A DNA stretch of 64,000 nt from JBARKJ01 sp049801375 (GTDB taxonomy: Bacteria; Nitrospirota; JACRHJ01). Position numbers and translations under genes: made by a program. Position 1 is the first letter of the stretch. Every line of letters starts with the position of its first letter. Below, piece after piece: positions 7,841 to 17,813 of the stretch. The notes under the pieces are model-generated. The model saw only the letters and a program-made list of their open reading frames with translations, was not told the DNA's origin and did not search any database. The stretch covers positions 1-64,000 of the forward strand of contig JBARKJ010000002.1 in NCBI GenBank assembly GCA_049801375.1, read 5' to 3'.

Positions 7841-10800
7841 CTATTTCCCGTCTCCATTCGCCAGTATTTCGATTCCGACCATTATGCTGTCCTTGACGAG
7901 TCGTTTGAGGTACTGCTTCAACTGGGCATCGCCCATCTCATCGATTTTCAGGAGAACCTTGTCACTGCCGCCGGCGTTGTACTCGGCTTCGGCGAGTTGC
8001 TTCACCTTGCCCTTGACGCTCGGATTGTCGCGCCAATCGTATGTGTCTACGGAAAGGTGGTCGAGTGTATCCCTGATCTTATCAAGGTCGGGAAGTAAGG
8101 TGCTGTATTCGCCGACAACATCTCGCTTGAATGCCGCATTCCGCTTTTCGTCATCAGCAAGGACGTCGTACAGTGTGGTGGATTCAAGGAATGCGAGAGC
8201 GGCTTTGATTTCGGAATCCGTTCCCCAGTTTCGGTTGAGGGTTTCAAATGCTTTCTTTGCTTTTTCGTATTCAGCCTCGGATACACAGCACAGGATAGGC
8301 ATCCTGTAATGGCTCGACCACTCAAGCGGGTTTTTAGTTCCCGTCTTGTCTTTCCACAAACGGAAGAGTTGCGATTTCAACTGGTTCTTGCGGAACTCCT
8401 CGGCAGCTTCTTTTACCTTGACGTTGCAGTCGGTTTTTGGTAACTCAAACAAGCCTGTTTGCAGTTTGCTCTTCACATCGGAGATGTCGTTACCGCTCAG
8501 TTCTTCAAGGTACGGCTCATAGACCTCGGCAAAAGCACGTCTGCCGTTGATCAGCAACTCCCTGATTTCCACGCCGTGCGCCACCAACTCCGTATGGAAT
8601 GCTTTCAACTGTTCGGGCAGGATATCCTCTTGCTTACAGATTTTCAGGAGCGTGTCGAGGGCTTTTGCCAAGGCGGGATACTTTGCCCGCAGAGCCTCGC
8701 ATGAGATGCCGATGAACTTCAGACGCTCGCGCCACTCTTTGTACGCCTCGGTCAGGGAATGCCCGGCAGCATTCAGAATTGTATTGCTCTCTTTGACAAC
8801 GCTGTACTCGGTCATCAGCTTGCGTATTTCGTTCTCGCCTGTCTGCTTATCCCAAAGGCACGCGTATTTCACTCCGAACAAGCGGCTAATGTCGGCAAGC
8901 ATATTGTCTTCAGCACCGATTGCCGTTGCAAGTTCCATAACTTTGCCGCCCTCAAAGGAGCGCAGATACTCGTGCATACCTTTCTTGCAGTTCTCGCTTG
9001 TGAGCAAGGTGAACAGGCTGTCGGCGATCGAAGGCTTTGCGGACGCAATTTTGCCGATTTCAACTGCTTTCTTATGAGCCTCGGTGCCTTCCTTTTGAAT
9101 AAGTTCAATGTACCTCTGAACCACATCAAAGATGCCGACTGTGTCCACTTCTTCAAGGCACCATACCGGCAGGTTCAGACCGCGCATTTTCGTAGACACG
9201 GCTTTGGCAGCCTGTCCTGCGGAAGAACACGAATTTGCGGGTATGCTCCACGCCTTTTCGGTAAGTTCATAAAACGCCATTTCGTCGGCGGTCATCTTCA
9301 CGATATAGGTCGGCTTCGGAGACTTGCCGATGTAGTTTCCGAGCATCTCCGCAAGTTTGTCCTGCGTCATCTGCTCGTGACCGCCGGATGAGTCGCTGTA
9401 GCGTAACGGCTCACTACCGTACTCTTTCAACAGGAAGCCGACAATAAACGACGAGAGGTTGCATGGCGCAAAGCCATAGGTTTCCTCAATGAAGTCGTAG
9501 AGTTCGCCTATCGAAATCTGACCGTAGCGGTCAAACGCGACCTTGATGCGATTGTCTACCTCGACTTTGATTTTCGAGATGGGCAAAGACGCTGTTGTAG
9601 GGTTTTCCCAATACCTATCAATCTTCCAAACGGTCGGAAGGACGTGCTTCTCGACGCCGACAACAACACCGCTCGTGGTCTGCGATATGCCGGACTTTGC
9701 CGATTGCTTTGCAGAAGTTATCTTCAGTTGACCCTCTGTAAGGCTCTTGGCAAAATCGAACACATATGGGAATTTGGTCGCCACTATGGTCTGGAGGACG
9801 CTTGCCACGCCTTGACCGTTGCCTAGTTTCTCGCCCTCATGATTTGCGTAGGTGTATACAACAAACTGGCCGTTGTAAATACGGTTTTTCCAGTCTTGGT
9901 CTAAGACATGCTTTGCTTTATCCGAACTTTCCCGCGACGACGTGTTGTTGCTACCTTGGTAGTACATCGCCATAGCGGAGAAGTCCACATACTGCTCAAA
10001 TGCCTCCGAGCCAAGCGGTGTAGAGAGCGCGTCGATGAATACGATGTTCTCATACTGCTTATCCGCAACCGCAGTTCTGAGTGTCTTGCGGAAGATTGCC
10101 GCTTCGGCATCGTCCTTGGCAAAGGCGATAACGGCGTGGAAATTCCACCCCGTGGCTCTGTCGCGCAGGATATTGATTGTGCGTGTGAAGTCGGCGGTGG
10201 TTACGAACGTGATTTTGCCAGTACCCGGCTCGGACTCAAACCTCAGACGTAGGGCAGGCGAAAGCGACAAAACGGTAGAAAGCCCACCCTCGGTCACCAG
10301 TTTCGAGGTTGTGCTGTTTTCTCGTATAGCTTTCTTGTGGTTGTCGATTTTGGCTTGGTCTCCCGCAAGCACGGCAGCCACATAGGCATACCGCCCACCG
10401 CTTATCGGGTTTGAAACGAGGATGCCTTTTTCCTTAAGCCCTTTCGCAAGGTTGGCGGATTTCGTTCCCTCTAAGTCTGGGATGCCCTCAAATACATAAC
10501 TGAGGTTCTGCTCGGTTGCCTTGAAAAGGTCAATCGCGCCGCTCAACCGTTGGTCAATCGCCTGCATTATAAGGACGGCTTTCAGGACAGCTTTCTCGTC
10601 CTCGCGCAGGTTCTGCTGCTGTGGGAACGTGTCCAGAATCAGCCGAATGTCGGATGTAAGGTTGTCCCTGCCTTTTTCATAGAAGAAGTTCCAAAGCATA
10701 TCCACCGTGAGAAGAGGGTGGTCGTTATAAGGCCCTGTATTCTCAATGAACCATTGGAACGCCTTCACATCGTTCGTATTAGAAGATTTGATGAAGTCGA

Positions 10801-11992
10801 ACATACTCCGCTGGTTGGACTTGAACGCTTTGGCTATGTTTTTGAGTAGCAGAGCCGCCATCGGGTGAAGCGGCATTATTCCTTCCATTACTCGACGGTC
10901 ATCAATATCAGTAGCTTTCATAACAGCCGTTCGAGAGCCATTTACACGAGCATTCAAATCACCATGAACTAATTTATCCCAGTCTGGCTTGGCGGCTGGC
11001 TTTACATTGAAAGCGTGGCCGATAAGGTTGAACGCGATATTGTCCGGCAGATCAATCTTCACAGAAATAAATCGGTCGCGCACCTTTGTCCAGCTCGTGT
11101 CGGCGGTCGTGAACAACTGTCCCGATTCGTGCGTGACGACGATGAAGTAGAACGCCTTTAGGTTCACCAACTCGACGAGTTTCTGGAATTCCGAAAGGCT
11201 GTCCCGGTTGTTCTTGAAGTAATCGGAGAACTCGTCCCAAATAAAGACAACCTTCACATTGTTGCGGTCGATAATGTCCGACAGCCAAGCGATAAGCCTA
11301 TCAGCGTCAATATTCAGCGCGGTGATGCCCTCTTTGTCGGCAAGACGGAAGATGTTATCCATTAGCGTTTTGACATCACCGTCCTTACGGAGGGCGTTCA
11401 GCACCTCATCAGCGGAGGATTGGCTGAACAGAGCCGTCCACTCCGGCTCTTTCAAGAGCGCGTCAAAGAACAGCTTGTTCGACGGCTTATTAATCCAAGC
11501 GATGGCGCTTTCTTTCAGGGTGTTCTCGCCTGCGTAAAGGTTTGCCGCTACCAATGAAGCCTTTAGTGTTTCTTGAACAGCAAGGAAGAGGTCGCGGGGC
11601 GAGTTAATCATACCCGAAGCATAGCGGTAGGCGGTTATGACGCCCTTTTGCTTGTGACCGATCAGCTTTTCGAGCAGGTCAGTTTTATTTTTCAGCGGCT
11701 CGTATCTGTCCCAATAGGCGCGAAGCTCTTCTTCCGGCACTTCGAGAATCTTTTTCAGGGCATAGGCGCACTGCGACTTGCCCGTGCCGTATGCGCCCTC
11801 AATCCAGAGGGAACGTTTCTCCTGCCGTGCCAAAACCCGCTCCATGCTGTTCAACATTTCGATGAACGTATAGTGCGGGTATGTGCGCGTCCAGAAGTCT
11901 TGGCTGGCGGCAGCGATGGCAGAGGGGTCAACTTGAGGGAAATACTCCTCGTCAATGTCAAAGTATTCGCGGTATTTGTTGTTATTTGCCAT
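7841..11992 (-). CDS. brxC: BrxC/PglY-like giant P-loop ATPase
   Basis: At 1383 aa from ATG 11992 (GGGGG nine bases upstream) this is the largest BREX subunit. Walker A is GAYGTGKSQ at about residues 66-74 and Walker B is VVFIWDEFSDYF near residue 260, followed by a long helical body with no recognised catalytic site. It matches the BrxC/PglY role of a large ATPase that organises the BREX complex on DNA. The start codon overlaps the last codons of brxP by 11 nt and its stop abuts pglZ, so the three are translationally coupled. Assignment to BrxC rests on size, motifs and operon position. Confidence 0.85.
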   Translation of the reverse strand: MANNNKYREYFDIDEEYFPQVDPSAIAAASQDFWTRTYPHYTFIEMLNSMERVLARQEKRSLWIEGAYGTGKSQCAYALKKILEVPEEELRAYWDRYEPLKNKTDLLEKLIGHKQKGVITAYRYASGMINSPRDLFLAVQETLKASLVAANLYAGENTLKESAIAWINKPSNKLFFDALLKEPEWTALFSQSSADEVLNALRKDGDVKTLMDNIFRLADKEGITALNIDADRLIAWLSDIIDRNNVKVVFIWDEFSDYFKNNRDSLSEFQKLVELVNLKAFYFIVVTHESGQLFTTADTSWTKVRDRFISVKIDLPDNIAFNLIGHAFNVKPAAKPDWDKLVHGDLNARVNGSRTAVMKATDIDDRRVMEGIMPLHPMAALLLKNIAKAFKSNQRSMFDFIKSSNTNDVKAFQWFIENTGPYNDHPLLTVDMLWNFFYEKGRDNLTSDIRLILDTFPQQQNLREDEKAVLKAVLIMQAIDQRLSGAIDLFKATEQNLSYVFEGIPDLEGTKSANLAKGLKEKGILVSNPISGGRYAYVAAVLAGDQAKIDNHKKAIRENSTTSKLVTEGGLSTVLSLSPALRLRFESEPGTGKITFVTTADFTRTINILRDRATGWNFHAVIAFAKDDAEAAIFRKTLRTAVADKQYENIVFIDALSTPLGSEAFEQYVDFSAMAMYYQGSNNTSSRESSDKAKHVLDQDWKNRIYNGQFVVYTYANHEGEKLGNGQGVASVLQTIVATKFPYVFDFAKSLTEGQLKITSAKQSAKSGISQTTSGVVVGVEKHVLPTVWKIDRYWENPTTASLPISKIKVEVDNRIKVAFDRYGQISIGELYDFIEETYGFAPCNLSSFIVGFLLKEYGSEPLRYSDSSGGHEQMTQDKLAEMLGNYIGKSPKPTYIVKMTADEMAFYELTEKAWSIPANSCSSAGQAAKAVSTKMRGLNLPVWCLEEVDTVGIFDVVQRYIELIQKEGTEAHKKAVEIGKIASAKPSIADSLFTLLTSENCKKGMHEYLRSFEGGKVMELATAIGAEDNMLADISRLFGVKYACLWDKQTGENEIRKLMTEYSVVKESNTILNAAGHSLTEAYKEWRERLKFIGISCEALRAKYPALAKALDTLLKICKQEDILPEQLKAFHTELVAHGVEIRELLINGRRAFAEVYEPYLEELSGNDISDVKSKLQTGLFELPKTDCNVKVKEAAEEFRKNQLKSQLFRLWKDKTGTKNPLEWSSHYRMPILCCVSEAEYEKAKKAFETLNRNWGTDSEIKAALAFLESTTLYDVLADDEKRNAAFKRDVVGEYSTLLPDLDKIRDTLDHLSVDTYDWRDNPSVKGKVKQLAEAEYNAGGSDKVLLKIDEMGDAQLKQYLKRLVKDSIMVGIEILANGDGK

Positions 11993-14336
11993 TTGCTGCA
12001 TCCCCCTTGAACAAGTCGAGTACATCTTTGGACGATTTATCCTCTGCCAGCGTTATCTTTTCAAGGTCGTGCGTGAACGATGCTGTTATGAACTCAGGGT
12101 ACTTCGCCGACAGTCCCAACAGGAGCGGCGTCATATCGTCGCGGTCAAGCCCGAAGATGCGGGTGGGGCTGATGCCGTCGCGATCGATGCTGTCATTCAG
12201 GAGCGTGGCAAGCGTGAACTCCTTATAGTCGTTGCACTTCTCCGCAAACTTGAATAGGCCGTACAGCACCACGCGCGGGTCGCTCACCGAGCATTTCGTG
12301 CGGACGAGGTCGCCCTCGTCGGTAACAAAGCCCCAATGCAGGCTTGCGCCGAGTGGTGTTTCGACCAGACGCTTGTAGGATTTGGCGATTGACTTAGCGT
12401 CCTTCAGTTTGACATCAACAGCGGTCAGCATATCCTCGACTGTCTGACGAGCATAGCTTCTGCCGACATCGAAATTGTTTATATACCACTCCATCTGCGG
12501 GTTTTCGGCAACAAGATTGGTAAGAATCAGACCTTGCGCCGTGTCCGTTTCCCAACCAATCTGCGAGATTAACTCGGCAAACGATGTGAAGTGGTTCTTT
12601 TCATTTAGGGAAGCATCCTTAAGGAAACGCCTAAACATATCGAACATCATCGACCCCAGTGTATGCTCCGAAAAAAAAGTCTCCTTCAGTTCAAAGAATG
12701 AGCGCAACCACTCCGGCTTTGGAGCGTGGTCGGCAAATGAGTTTAGGCTTTTCATTGAGTTGCCTCCTCCTTGTGGGTGGCGCAGCGAGTGGAACAAAAG
12801 ACAGCCGCTGTCGATTGCGTGACACTCGTAACACCCGATACAGTTGCTTATTTTGAGTTTGCCGTCAGCAAAACTGATGCAACCGTTTCGACAGTTCGTT
12901 TCGCAAACTCGGCAACCTTTGCAATACGAGGCTTTTCGGAATACCTGTCGGAACATCTTCCCGAATGCGGGTCGCTCTTTCAGCACAACTTCCGGGATTG
13001 TTACGATGTAGCCGTTCTTTGTCGCCTTAACGGAAAACCGTATGTGTTCGCCGTCAAATTGAATGGAGTAGTCGCCGTTGCCGCCGCGTAAGTCTCCGAG
13101 TGTTTTTATCCATTCGAACCAGCCGGAATCAGGGTCAGTAATGGTTATCGTCAAAATTCCGTTTGTAATCTTTTCAATGCAACGGAAAGTATTGTTAGAT
13201 AACTCGCGCCCATTCTTTCTGGCGTTCCAACCGCCGTTTAGGATATACGATTCAGTGTTGCTCTTCTTGCGCTTGTCCACATCGTAGGTATTCTTTATCG
13301 AATCGATATAGCTGTCAATCTCTGCCGGATAGCTCGTTCGGCGTAAGTAGTCGCTTGTGCCGCCCGACATAGGGCAAAACAAACATCCGGCACGACCATT
13401 GCCCTTCTTGTAGGTTTCGTTAATCGGCACATCGTTCGTGTATATATAAAGCCATATCTCAGCAGATGTCCATTCAAGGATTGAGTTATGGCTGAACTGT
13501 CCCTTTTGTTTTGCGCCATAGTTCTCGTACTGGTAGGTGCTTCGAGCAAAGCTCTCCTGAGCCCGAACTCCAACAAAGTCAAGACCGATAAAATAGTTCT
13601 TGCCAGTTACTTCTCTCAACTTCAACGTCTGAGGAGTGCTTTTATGCACCGAGCAGCACCAACGGAGCACACGCGACGGGGGGCCGAATAACTCCCACGA
13701 TTCCTTTGGGTTGAGGTGCGACTTGGCAATGTAGAACGATATCTCGTCCTCGGCACATTGCTGTTTGGTCTTTTTGATCACCTCGTAGGTGTCGGGGAAC
13801 TCCATGCCCGTGTCGCCGAATACCACCACGAAGCTGCCTTTGGGCAGGGCTTTCTTAACGAGGTCGAGCAGGACGCAACTGTCCTTGCCGCCCGAAAACG
13901 CCACGTGGAAGCAGTCAAGCCTGTCCTTGTACTTGGTGTAGATAGCCAGTATTTTCTTGACCGTGGTCTGCTCGATGATTTCAAGCATCTCACGGTTTGA
14001 CTCAACCATAGCCCCTATGTCAACGGGGCGAAGCGATATGCCTTTTGGTTCCGGCATCATCGGTTTGCCGTCCTCGCCGTTCGGAATGATAACCTCAGGG
14101 GCGGTGTAGATATTGCCGCCTTTCAGCTTTGCGACGAGCGTCCCGCGATAGTAGTAGATGTTCGCCTCCGCCCACATATAGGGGAGGTCGGTCTGCTTGT
14201 CGTACTTCCAATACTTATCAAAGCCCAGCACGTCCAATTCGGGCGCGTAAACCGGGCGGGGTTCTTTGGAGAACCCGGTAGGCGAGGAATTAAGAAGTAT
14301 CCCGCCCGTATTCTTGTCGTAGGTATACGAGTACAT
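11982..14336 (-). CDS. brxP: BrxP: PAPS-reductase-like domain + ferredoxin + DUF4007-like
   Basis: The protein (784 aa from ATG 14336, with the AAGGA site just upstream; TTG at 14342 is the alternative) has a PP-loop domain with AFSGGKDSCVL (about residue 150), a Cys pair in LRWCCSVH and a CLFCPMSGG motif near 320. A ferredoxin-like Cys cluster follows (CKGCRVCETNC, then CIGCYEC, about residues 470-510), then a C-terminal region from about 540 resembling DUF4007, a family that accompanies such reductases. A PAPS-reductase-like protein in place of a methylase marks BREX type 4. The fold activates substrates by adenylation and, in DndC, helps insert sulfur into DNA. The cysteine clusters suggest Fe-S chemistry. 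Confidence 0.88.
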   Translation of the reverse strand: MYSYTYDKNTGGILLNSSPTGFSKEPRPVYAPELDVLGFDKYWKYDKQTDLPYMWAEANIYYYRGTLVAKLKGGNIYTAPEVIIPNGEDGKPMMPEPKGISLRPVDIGAMVESNREMLEIIEQTTVKKILAIYTKYKDRLDCFHVAFSGGKDSCVLLDLVKKALPKGSFVVVFGDTGMEFPDTYEVIKKTKQQCAEDEISFYIAKSHLNPKESWELFGPPSRVLRWCCSVHKSTPQTLKLREVTGKNYFIGLDFVGVRAQESFARSTYQYENYGAKQKGQFSHNSILEWTSAEIWLYIYTNDVPINETYKKGNGRAGCLFCPMSGGTSDYLRRTSYPAEIDSYIDSIKNTYDVDKRKKSNTESYILNGGWNARKNGRELSNNTFRCIEKITNGILTITITDPDSGWFEWIKTLGDLRGGNGDYSIQFDGEHIRFSVKATKNGYIVTIPEVVLKERPAFGKMFRQVFRKASYCKGCRVCETNCRNGCISFADGKLKISNCIGCYECHAIDSGCLLFHSLRHPQGGGNSMKSLNSFADHAPKPEWLRSFFELKETFFSEHTLGSMMFDMFRRFLKDASLNEKNHFTSFAELISQIGWETDTAQGLILTNLVAENPQMEWYINNFDVGRSYARQTVEDMLTAVDVKLKDAKSIAKSYKRLVETPLGASLHWGFVTDEGDLVRTKCSVSDPRVVLYGLFKFAEKCNDYKEFTLATLLNDSIDRDGISPTRIFGLDRDDMTPLLLGLSAKYPEFITASFTHDLEKITLAEDKSSKDVLDLFKGDAANGK

Positions 14337-14338
14337 CT

Positions 14339-16894
14339 TCAATCCGTCCTTTCTCGTATAGCTTTCGCCTTATCTATAATTTCGTTAACTTTTGCGGTTG
14401 TGCTTCTGCCTGTGTAGCCGCTCTCATACAGGAACTTGCCCACGGCGGAGTCCTTTAAGGGAACGTCGGCATTCGCCACGGCATCGGTCATAATCTCCGT
14501 GTAGTCCATGTCACAGCTTTTACGGATGACCGCTCCGGCGTTCCGCGAGTTGACCGATGGGGTACCAAACCGAAACTCCCGGCTAAAGCGGCGGCAGTAG
14601 CTTTCAAGCAGAAACAAATTCCACGTCTGACCGCAGTGGGGGAATGCCCCGAATGTGGTGAAAGACTTAAGCGGAAGATAATTTCCCTTAACAAACAGCC
14701 CGATTGCTTCGTCAATTACGTCGGCGTTGAAGTGAACATATCTGTCCGCCACATATGTGTCTATATCAATCCGAACCAGAACGGCGTTGCCCGCTTCCAT
14801 CGGTATCCCACGGCGAACTTCGCCCGTCAGTTCTCTTGCGAAGTTCAAGAGGTCGTCAACCGAGCATTTGTCGATGGTTTGGCAGTATTCCTTCATTATG
14901 GTCAACGCATCAAAGACATCTCCTTTGCGCGCGACTATTTTGCCTTTTTTATCGAACTTGTCCGACAGGCAGATGCGGTAAACCGCATCTTGCACCGCCG
15001 AGATGGTAAGTTCGTAGTTGCGTTCCTCAATTTCACCGAAGGGCAAGTCTGTAATCGAAACATAGCCGCGAACGTTGCATTCCCGCACGGCGGCTTCGCG
15101 GATTACTTGCCGCTCTTCATCGGTGATTCCAATTCGGCTGACGTGTGAGAAGGTCTCCACGCTGCTCCAAATGAAGTCGCCGTTTTGACAGAGGAGGGAC
15201 TTAATCCTTTCAAGTGGTATGTACCGCAACCGTTCGGCAAGTTGGCCGTAGGTCAGCAGTACATCGTCACCCCACAAGCGCATGATTTCGCCCTCCAGAG
15301 CGGGTAAGACGGAAGCGTCCGTGTAGCCGAAGTAGGTCTGCGTGAACGACAGCTTCGGGAACAGCCTACGGAGAATATCGATGAGCATATCCTCGGAGAC
15401 TACGCTTGCTTCGAACAGCCAGCTCTCGTTCTTGGCGTAGAACTCGGCAAAGAATATGGCTTGTGCGCCGTCGGCGAAGTAATCCTTCGCCAGTCCCTTG
15501 ATTCGTTCTTTCGCTTGTGCGGACACTGCATAGACCTTTCCGTCAAAGGTTGTTCCGCAAGCTGCGATATAGCATTTCAGTTCCTCATCGGTCAGCGTGA
15601 TTTCCTCGTCCAAATCCTCTGAGGCAAACGAACGGAAACGTGCCATCTCAATCGGGGAGTTGAGCCTGTAGCCGTTCGTAAAGTGCGATGAAAGCACGTC
15701 CGTCAGTTGCTCAACGACCGCCGGGTCAAGCACAGGTTTAGGCGGTACGGCGGGGACAACATTAGCGGGGTGTGTATAGGTTTGCACCGACTGCGTGGAT
15801 TTGCCGTATTTAGGCTCATAGGTGATAATGACATCATCCAAGTCCACACCACAGTGTTGGCACAGATTCCCGATAATTGTGACGACGGTCTGCGGGTCGT
15901 AGTTGGTGTAAATCCACTTACCATTTGAGAGAAGGGAACAATTTCCGTAGTCGGCTTTGGTCGGCGAAGAGAATATCTTGCTGCCACACAACGGCTTGCG
16001 GTCAAGCGACTCAAGGTTCGGGTTGCCTTCAGCTAAAAAACGCTCTGTTATGGCTTTAAGTAACTGCGACCAGTTCTGCTTGCTCGGAACGACGGTTTGC
16101 CCCTTGATGGTACAAGTCAACGGGCGGGTTTCGGCGCAGAGTTCTGGGCGAGTGAAGTAAACGCGCTGTGCCGAATTCGTGATACCTTTCTGCTCTTTAT
16201 AGACGGACTGGGCTTCTTCCGATTCTTCGGACATTTGCCCGCTTACCGTTTCTGAAGATTTATACCACCAAGCATCTCTGTAATCGCTGCTTCGCCCACC
16301 GCCAACCTTGAAAGTAAAAGGAAAACCAGAGTCCCGGAGTTTCAGCATTGTGGGCGAGAGTTCTCTACCACCAATCACCCATAATGCGCCGCCTGAATCC
16401 CGCTTGTCTACATACTCCAACTTGTGACGTTCAATCAACTGAACAACATCTGGCTTTTTCACGTCGAGCTCATCTGATAGATGTTGCAGATATCTCATGT
16501 AGCAGCCCATACCAGCAGAGAACATACCTGAAGTGCTTCTGTTCACTTGCTTATAGTTTGGCGCAGTTCTGAAAATGTCCCAATAGGCATTCAGTTCATC
16601 AGGTGTATGGCAAGTGAAAACGCTCCTGACATCAAATACGACAGGGATTTGCAGTTTCGGGGGTGCGGCACGGAGCGCGCCCATATACTGCCGCACCACA
16701 TTTTCCAAATATAAAGTGTCATTGGCGTTCGGCTGCGTAACCAGCCAAGCGATTACATCTTCAGGGTCAATGGCGGCGCTATTTGACGATTCAAATTCAA
16801 TAGCCGATTCTACCCCTTTCAATTTGGCCTCGGGGTGGATGAAAGCCTTCAGAGCGTCGCCCAGCAGAGAATTGATGTTGTCGATGATCTTCAT
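14339..16894 (-). CDS. Unknown 851-aa protein, first gene of the BREX-4 operon
   Basis: I do not recognise a named family for the whole protein. Residues ~170-245 contain EYVDKRDSGGALWVIGG followed by a GGGR...AWW motif, a combination I recall from other uncharacterised helicase- or nuclease-associated proteins. The middle has Cys pairs (CQHCGVDLDD) and a proline-rich linker (PAVPPKPVLDP near 380). The C-terminal half is mixed alpha/beta with no catalytic motif I can name. Its stop overlaps the brxP start region, so it is co-expressed with BREX. It could be the specificity or sensor subunit of this BREX variant; that is inference from position only. Confidence 0.75.
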   Translation of the reverse strand: MKIIDNINSLLGDALKAFIHPEAKLKGVESAIEFESSNSAAIDPEDVIAWLVTQPNANDTLYLENVVRQYMGALRAAPPKLQIPVVFDVRSVFTCHTPDELNAYWDIFRTAPNYKQVNRSTSGMFSAGMGCYMRYLQHLSDELDVKKPDVVQLIERHKLEYVDKRDSGGALWVIGGRELSPTMLKLRDSGFPFTFKVGGGRSSDYRDAWWYKSSETVSGQMSEESEEAQSVYKEQKGITNSAQRVYFTRPELCAETRPLTCTIKGQTVVPSKQNWSQLLKAITERFLAEGNPNLESLDRKPLCGSKIFSSPTKADYGNCSLLSNGKWIYTNYDPQTVVTIIGNLCQHCGVDLDDVIITYEPKYGKSTQSVQTYTHPANVVPAVPPKPVLDPAVVEQLTDVLSSHFTNGYRLNSPIEMARFRSFASEDLDEEITLTDEELKCYIAACGTTFDGKVYAVSAQAKERIKGLAKDYFADGAQAIFFAEFYAKNESWLFEASVVSEDMLIDILRRLFPKLSFTQTYFGYTDASVLPALEGEIMRLWGDDVLLTYGQLAERLRYIPLERIKSLLCQNGDFIWSSVETFSHVSRIGITDEERQVIREAAVRECNVRGYVSITDLPFGEIEERNYELTISAVQDAVYRICLSDKFDKKGKIVARKGDVFDALTIMKEYCQTIDKCSVDDLLNFARELTGEVRRGIPMEAGNAVLVRIDIDTYVADRYVHFNADVIDEAIGLFVKGNYLPLKSFTTFGAFPHCGQTWNLFLLESYCRRFSREFRFGTPSVNSRNAGAVIRKSCDMDYTEIMTDAVANADVPLKDSAVGKFLYESGYTGRSTTAKVNEIIDKAKAIRERTD

Positions 16895-17063
16895 TCGTCC
16901 GAATCCTTTTTATTGCGATCGCCGCGCCGCCAGCCTTCACCCACTCGTCGATATCGTCTTTCTTAAACCTCCAAAGACGGCCCATGCGATGGGCGGGCAT
17001 CGCATGCTTGTCGATCCAGCGGTTTGAGTATCGCCAAAGATACGGATATCCCCCTAGTGACAC
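16797..17063 (-). pseudogene. Excisionase-type HTH remnant upstream of the BREX operon
   Basis: The frame contains RWIDKHAMPAHRMGRLWRF and KKDDIDEWVKAGGA, the hallmark second half of MerR/excisionase-like (HTH_17) DNA-binding domains. The usual first helix is poorly matched and the last ~30 residues run into the start of the 851-aa gene in another frame, so the gene looks truncated or frameshifted. It may be a leftover recombination directionality factor, or a short regulator of the operon with unclear ends. Confidence 0.6.
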
Positions 17064-17813
17064 CCTTCCGGGATCTGAAAGCAGTGATTCTCAGGGAAAG
17101 AGCATATCAAGCATCGCCGTCTGACTCAGCCAGTGTGACCTAAACTTCTTCATCATAGGCATCCGAGATTAAGTTTGAAAAGGAGGGGGAAGGTGTAGTT
17201 CTAAAAGTCAGCGCATCTACAGGGCCGCTAAGTATGTTGGCGGACTGCCAGAGGCTACTCGATAAAAAGCTTATGCTCAGGCTGTCCATTGTAACGCAGC
17301 TTTTCATTTATTGCTCGATTTTGGGTAAAGAAAAGCCCATCTCGCATAATGGGCTTTTTACGTTCCAAGTTGCTTCTCCGCCCATTACTACGAATTCATG
17401 TGCCGCCGAAGGTACTCTGTTCTCTTTCAGCGCTTAATAATAGTCGTTTAATAATATTTATTCAAGGTAATACGGCTTTAATAAAGGGATTTTGAAGAGG
17501 CCTCGGTTGGGCCCCCGATCCTCCGGCGGCAGCGGCCAATGGCCTCGCCTTGGCTGATTCGGAGAACGACGGCGATATCATACTGCCCCCGCTTCGATTC
17601 TGGGGAAAGGATCGCCAGAATAGAAGTGCTTGGGCAGAATCTGTCCTGATAGGAAACCTCCAGCAAGTCAAAATCCGGTTTCCCAATGCTCGGTTAGCGT
17701 GTCTTGGAAGCGGGAATTAAGGAGCGCCTCGATGACGCGAGACTCGTTGCGCTGTTCCATGCGATGCTTTTCGCTTGGTAGGAATTACCTGTGTTGGCAA
17801 GGGATCCTTTCCA
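17064..17813. other. Non-coding stretch with terminator and degraded ORF traces
   Basis: About 750 bases separate the BREX operon from the XRE regulator. Besides the hairpin terminator at 17331-17360, the minus strand holds two short overlapping frames (about 17688-17760, starting MEQRNESRVIEALLNSRFQD, and 17463-17684, containing PDFDLLEVSYQDR) that look like pieces of one frameshifted gene. I cannot identify that gene. Confidence 0.35.
17331..17360. terminator. Bidirectional hairpin terminator
   Basis: AAAAGCCCAT and ATGGGCTTTTT form a perfect 10-bp stem with an 8-nt loop. The stem is flanked by A- and T-tracts, so it can act on both strands. Confidence 0.7.

Noticed and set aside
17234..17437. 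67-aa plus-strand frame between BREX and XRE
   Set aside because: Spans the bidirectional terminator and has no coding signs.
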